Shown here: piece after piece, positions 23,369-25,125 of the stretch | How positions within the stretch are numbered: position 1 is the stretch's first letter | How the letters are laid out: every line of letters starts with the position of its first letter | Origin: Duncaniella sp. | GTDB lineage: Bacteria; Bacteroidota; Bacteroidia; Bacteroidales; Muribaculaceae | Direction of reading: 5' to 3' | NCBI GenBank assembly: GCA_029052375.1 | Contig: JAIDJD010000075.1 | Location: forward strand, 1 to 25,125 | Length of the DNA: 25,125 nt | Made by a program: the position numbers and the translations under genes | The notes under the pieces: generated by a model | The model's input: only the letters and a program-made list of their open reading frames with translations | What the model was told of the DNA's origin: nothing | The model's database searches: none

Positions 23369-24388
23369 TCACCTTACGGGCTTCTCGGCGGTCAGCGTGT
23401 TGAGCACGGTCTGGCCGACAGCCTTGAGTGTGGTCTTGTCTATGTGGTCCATGTTGTCGTTCATGGTGTGCCACGTGGGGTTGAACGACTTGGTGACGTC
23501 GTTCTTCGTCTCGATGATGTCGATGGCCGGGATGCCGGCGCGGTTGATGAAGACATGGTCGTCTATGACGGCCCCGCCGTCTACGTTGAGAAATCTCTCG
23601 CCATAGCCCGAGCGCGAGGCCACGCCCCACACCTTGTCGACAATCTGCGGGGCAGACTGGTTGGAGAAGTACTCGCGGTGAAACTTGGCGTCCATGCCGC
23701 CCACCATGTCGAGAAGCACTGCATAGCGCGGGAGCCCATCCGGGGCATAAGGCATATGCGCTGTCCAGTACTGGGTGCCCAGGGCCCACGACTCCTCATG
23801 GCTCGAGAATCCCGAGGCCTGGCCGTAGTCCTCGGCATCGACAAAGAGAATGTCTACGCCCACAGGCAGCGCCTCGGGCTCGCGGCCTATGGCGCGGGCC
23901 ACCTCGAGCAGGACTCCCACACCGCTGGCGCCGTCGTTGGCGCCGTCGATGGGCAGGGCGCGATACTCCTCGGTGTCGTCGGCGTCTGCCCACGGACGCG
24001 TGTCGTAGTGGGCCACAAGCAGTATGCGGTCAGGCGCCCCGGGGTTGAAGCGCCCCATGATGTTCTGTATCCCTATGGGAGTGCCGGTGAACGGCACCAC
24101 AGTGCCCTCCTGGACAATCACCGTGTCGGCCCCGTGGCGCGCAAGCTCAGAGGCAAGATAGCCGGCACAACGGCGGCCGGCCGCCGTCCCCGCCACACGC
24201 GGCCCGAAAGCCACCTGGCGCTCCATGTAGGCATATGCGCTGTCGGCATCGAAAATCAGGACAGACGAGCCCAGCGAATCTGCCGAGGCCTCAGACTGGT
24301 CGTCGGACTGTCCGCGCGAGGAACCGCAGGCCATGAGGCCGACAGCACCGAGCGAAGCCACGACAATGTATTTAAAGATATTCTTCAT
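23369..24388 (-). CDS. M28-family lipoprotein, glutaminyl cyclase-like
   Basis: This 339-residue lipoprotein has a lipobox L18-M-A-C21 followed by a Ser/Asp/Glu-rich linker. The body is an M28 zinc-hydrolase fold: YMERQVAFGPRVAGTAAGRR, VAH127YDTRP, GAND152GASGVGVLLEVAR, DILFVDAE186D187YG and NPTWH307TMNDNMDHID. The arrangement Asp152, Glu186/Asp187 and His307 fits the single-zinc glutaminyl cyclase branch described in Porphyromonas and relatives, which forms N-terminal pyroglutamate on exported proteins. An aminopeptidase remains possible. I chose the ATG at 24388 since it begins the signal peptide; the frame is open 13 codons further upstream. It likely acts in the periplasm, anchored to a membrane. 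Confidence 0.87.
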   Translation of the reverse strand: MKNIFKYIVVASLGAVGLMACGSSRGQSDDQSEASADSLGSSVLIFDADSAYAYMERQVAFGPRVAGTAAGRRCAGYLASELARHGADTVIVQEGTVVPFTGTPIGIQNIMGRFNPGAPDRILLVAHYDTRPWADADDTEEYRALPIDGANDGASGVGVLLEVARAIGREPEALPVGVDILFVDAEDYGQASGFSSHEESWALGTQYWTAHMPYAPDGLPRYAVLLDMVGGMDAKFHREYFSNQSAPQIVDKVWGVASRSGYGERFLNVDGGAVIDDHVFINRAGIPAIDIIETKNDVTKSFNPTWHTMNDNMDHIDKTTLKAVGQTVLNTLTAEKPVR

Positions 24389-24463
24389 GCCGGATTGATA
24401 ACTGTGTTTGCTATTCGAAAACATCAAGGCCGTGTCTGTTCAAGACACATTCTCTATTCCCTG

Positions 24464-24471
24464 CAAAGTTA
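24464..24471 (-). promoter_or_regulatory. -7 box of the M28 lipoprotein gene
   Basis: The minus strand reads TAACTTTG here, matching TAnnTTTG, 76 bases upstream of the ATG. No clear TTTG is seen at the matching distance, so the -33 part is weak. Confidence 0.5.
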
Positions 24472-24698
24472 CAACAATGTTACAAACCCGCCACATAAAT
24501 GTTACAGCAAAATATCGCCGTTAACCATTATTAACTCCTCCATGCCCTCCCAGGCTTAAAAAAACGCCCCTGACCCCAAAAACCATAGGCCTAAAAGATT
24601 GTATATATGTAGAAAATCATTAACTTTGCGCCCCCAAAGCACCCGCGGGGTCTCAGACCCGTCGGAAAAGACACAAAATCATAACACATAATATAGAT
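24472..24698. other. Intergenic region between divergent genes
   Basis: This stretch between the M28 lipoprotein and the small acidic protein holds the second gene's promoter, a short repeat (AATGTTACA at 24476-24484 and 24498-24506), an A-rich run and a small GGGTCTCAGACCC palindrome near 24649. No gene was found in it. Confidence 0.5.
24598..24628 (+). promoter_or_regulatory. Promoter of the small acidic protein gene
   Basis: ATTG at 24598-24601, 19 bases, then TAACTTTG at 24621-24628 fits the Bacteroidota promoter with a slightly imperfect -33 element. The start would be near 24635, about 64 bases before the ATG. Confidence 0.7.
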
Positions 24699-24920
24699 AT
24701 GTACTGGACACTTGAACTCGCATCCAAGCTCGAGGATGCACCCTGGCCCGCCACCAAAGATGAGCTCATAGACTACGCCATGCGCTCAGGCGCGCCCATG
24801 GAGGTGATAGAAAACCTTCAGGAAATCGAAGACGAAGGCGAAGCCTACGAAAGCATCGAAGACATCTGGCCCGACTACCCCTCCAACGAAGACTTCTTCT
24901 TCAACGAAGAGGAATACTGA
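24699..24920 (+). CDS. Small acidic DUF2795-type protein
   Basis: This 73-residue, strongly acidic protein starts MYWTLELASKLEDAPWPATKDELIDYAMRSGAP and continues EVIENLQEIEDEGEAYESIEDIWPDYP. This matches a highly conserved small Bacteroidota family usually labelled DUF2795. The first part looks like a compact helical domain and the tail is rich in Asp and Glu. Function is unknown. It has its own promoter upstream and a hairpin terminator downstream, so it appears to be a single-gene transcript, often a sign of high expression. Confidence 0.92.
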   Translation: MYWTLELASKLEDAPWPATKDELIDYAMRSGAPMEVIENLQEIEDEGEAYESIEDIWPDYPSNEDFFFNEEEY

Positions 24921-24948
24921 GCAATAAATTTTACATACACCTGATAAT

Positions 24949-24984
24949 CAATGGCTAAGAAATAATTAATTTTCTTGGCCATTG
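24949..24984 (+). terminator. Hairpin terminator after the small acidic protein
   Basis: CAATGGCTAAGAAA (24949-24962) pairs with TTTCTTGGCCATTG (24971-24984) over 14 bp with one wobble pair and an 8-base AT loop, and CTGTTTTATC follows. This suits an intrinsic terminator. Its right arm is also the first copy of the TTCTTGGC repeat. Confidence 0.7.
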
Positions 24985-25092
24985 CTGTTTTATCCCGTTT
25001 TACCCTATAGTTTTCTTGGCTAAAGACAAAGCACCAAGGCGATGACTTGCTAAATTGCGTTTTCTTGGCCAACTTCAGCGATATTCTTGGCT
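24972..25092. repeat. Four TTCTTGGC[C/T] direct repeats at the window edge
   Basis: TTCTTGGC followed by C or T occurs at 24972, 25013, 25062 and 25084, mostly preceded by T and followed by TAAA or CAA. The spacing is 41, 49 and 22 bases. A fifth copy, inverted and with one change, lies in the terminator's left arm. The purpose is unknown, and the array may continue beyond the window. Confidence 0.6.
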
Positions 25093-25125
25093 AAATTCAA
25101 ACGCTCCTCAGAGGTTTGTGAGTAT

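Noticed and set aside
24875..25072. A 65-residue minus-strand open frame at the window edge
   Set aside because: It overlaps the end of the small acidic gene, the terminator and the repeats. Its MAKK words come from the repeated GCCAAGAA unit.
24972..25092. TTCTTGGC repeats considered as a CRISPR array
   Set aside because: The repeat is only 9 bases, spacing is irregular (41, 49, 22) and no cas genes are near.

Overview
The window looks like a chromosomal segment from a GC-rich gut-type Bacteroidales, most likely Muribaculaceae or a relative. The evidence is Bacteroidota-type promoters (TTTG, about 20 nt, then TAnnTTTG), weak Shine-Dalgarno signals, Bacteroidota-specific families (DUF4292, DUF3256, DUF2851, a short DUF2795-type protein), T9SS-like C-terminal tails, and a BtuG-like beta-propeller beside a TonB-dependent receptor. 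The genus cannot be fixed from sequence reading alone. I see no rRNA, tRNA, CRISPR array, transposase or prophage gene.

Layout. (1) 91-4661, plus strand: dut, a TPR repeat protein, a DUF4292 lipoprotein and an EnvC-like amidase activator. The last two overlap by ATGA, so this looks like an envelope operon behind dUTPase. (2) 4663-6478: an 18-bp perfect inverted repeat, then a DeaD/CsdA-type RNA helicase. (3) 6486-9263: two REP-like palindromes, a DUF3256 exported protein, a membrane-anchored kinase-fold protein that lacks catalytic residues, and a GNAT-like acyltransferase. (4) 9379-16216, minus strand: the most interesting block. A consensus promoter and a complete cobalamin riboswitch precede a TonB-dependent receptor (btuB-like), a DUF5074/YncE-like beta-propeller related to BtuG, and a 1092-residue secreted protein with GLUG-like repeats. 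The last two end in similar YNLQG/FNLQG-type tails, and neither has a lipobox. (5) 16374-20994, plus strand: single-domain arabinose-5-phosphate isomerase, a divergent PfkB-like protein, a TPR protein, lumazine synthase and a DUF2851 protein. (6) 21077-24388, minus strand: a PpiD/SurA-like periplasmic chaperone and an M28 lipoprotein resembling bacterial glutaminyl cyclases. (7) 24699-24920, plus strand: a small acidic DUF2795-type protein, its terminator, and a set of TTCTTGGC repeats running to the window edge.

How the genes work together. Block 4 reads as a vitamin-B12 uptake operon. When B12 is scarce, the riboswitch leader would allow translation of the outer-membrane transporter, its surface-exposed binding partner and a third large surface protein. 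In studied Bacteroides, BtuG is a lipoprotein sitting on BtuB. Here the BtuG-like protein appears to be delivered through a T9SS-like tail, and the third protein has no function I recognise. This is the best candidate for an undescribed variation. Blocks 1 and 6 serve envelope assembly and periplasmic protein folding or modification. The other genes are metabolic housekeeping (pyrimidine, Kdo and riboflavin pathways) or uncharacterised.
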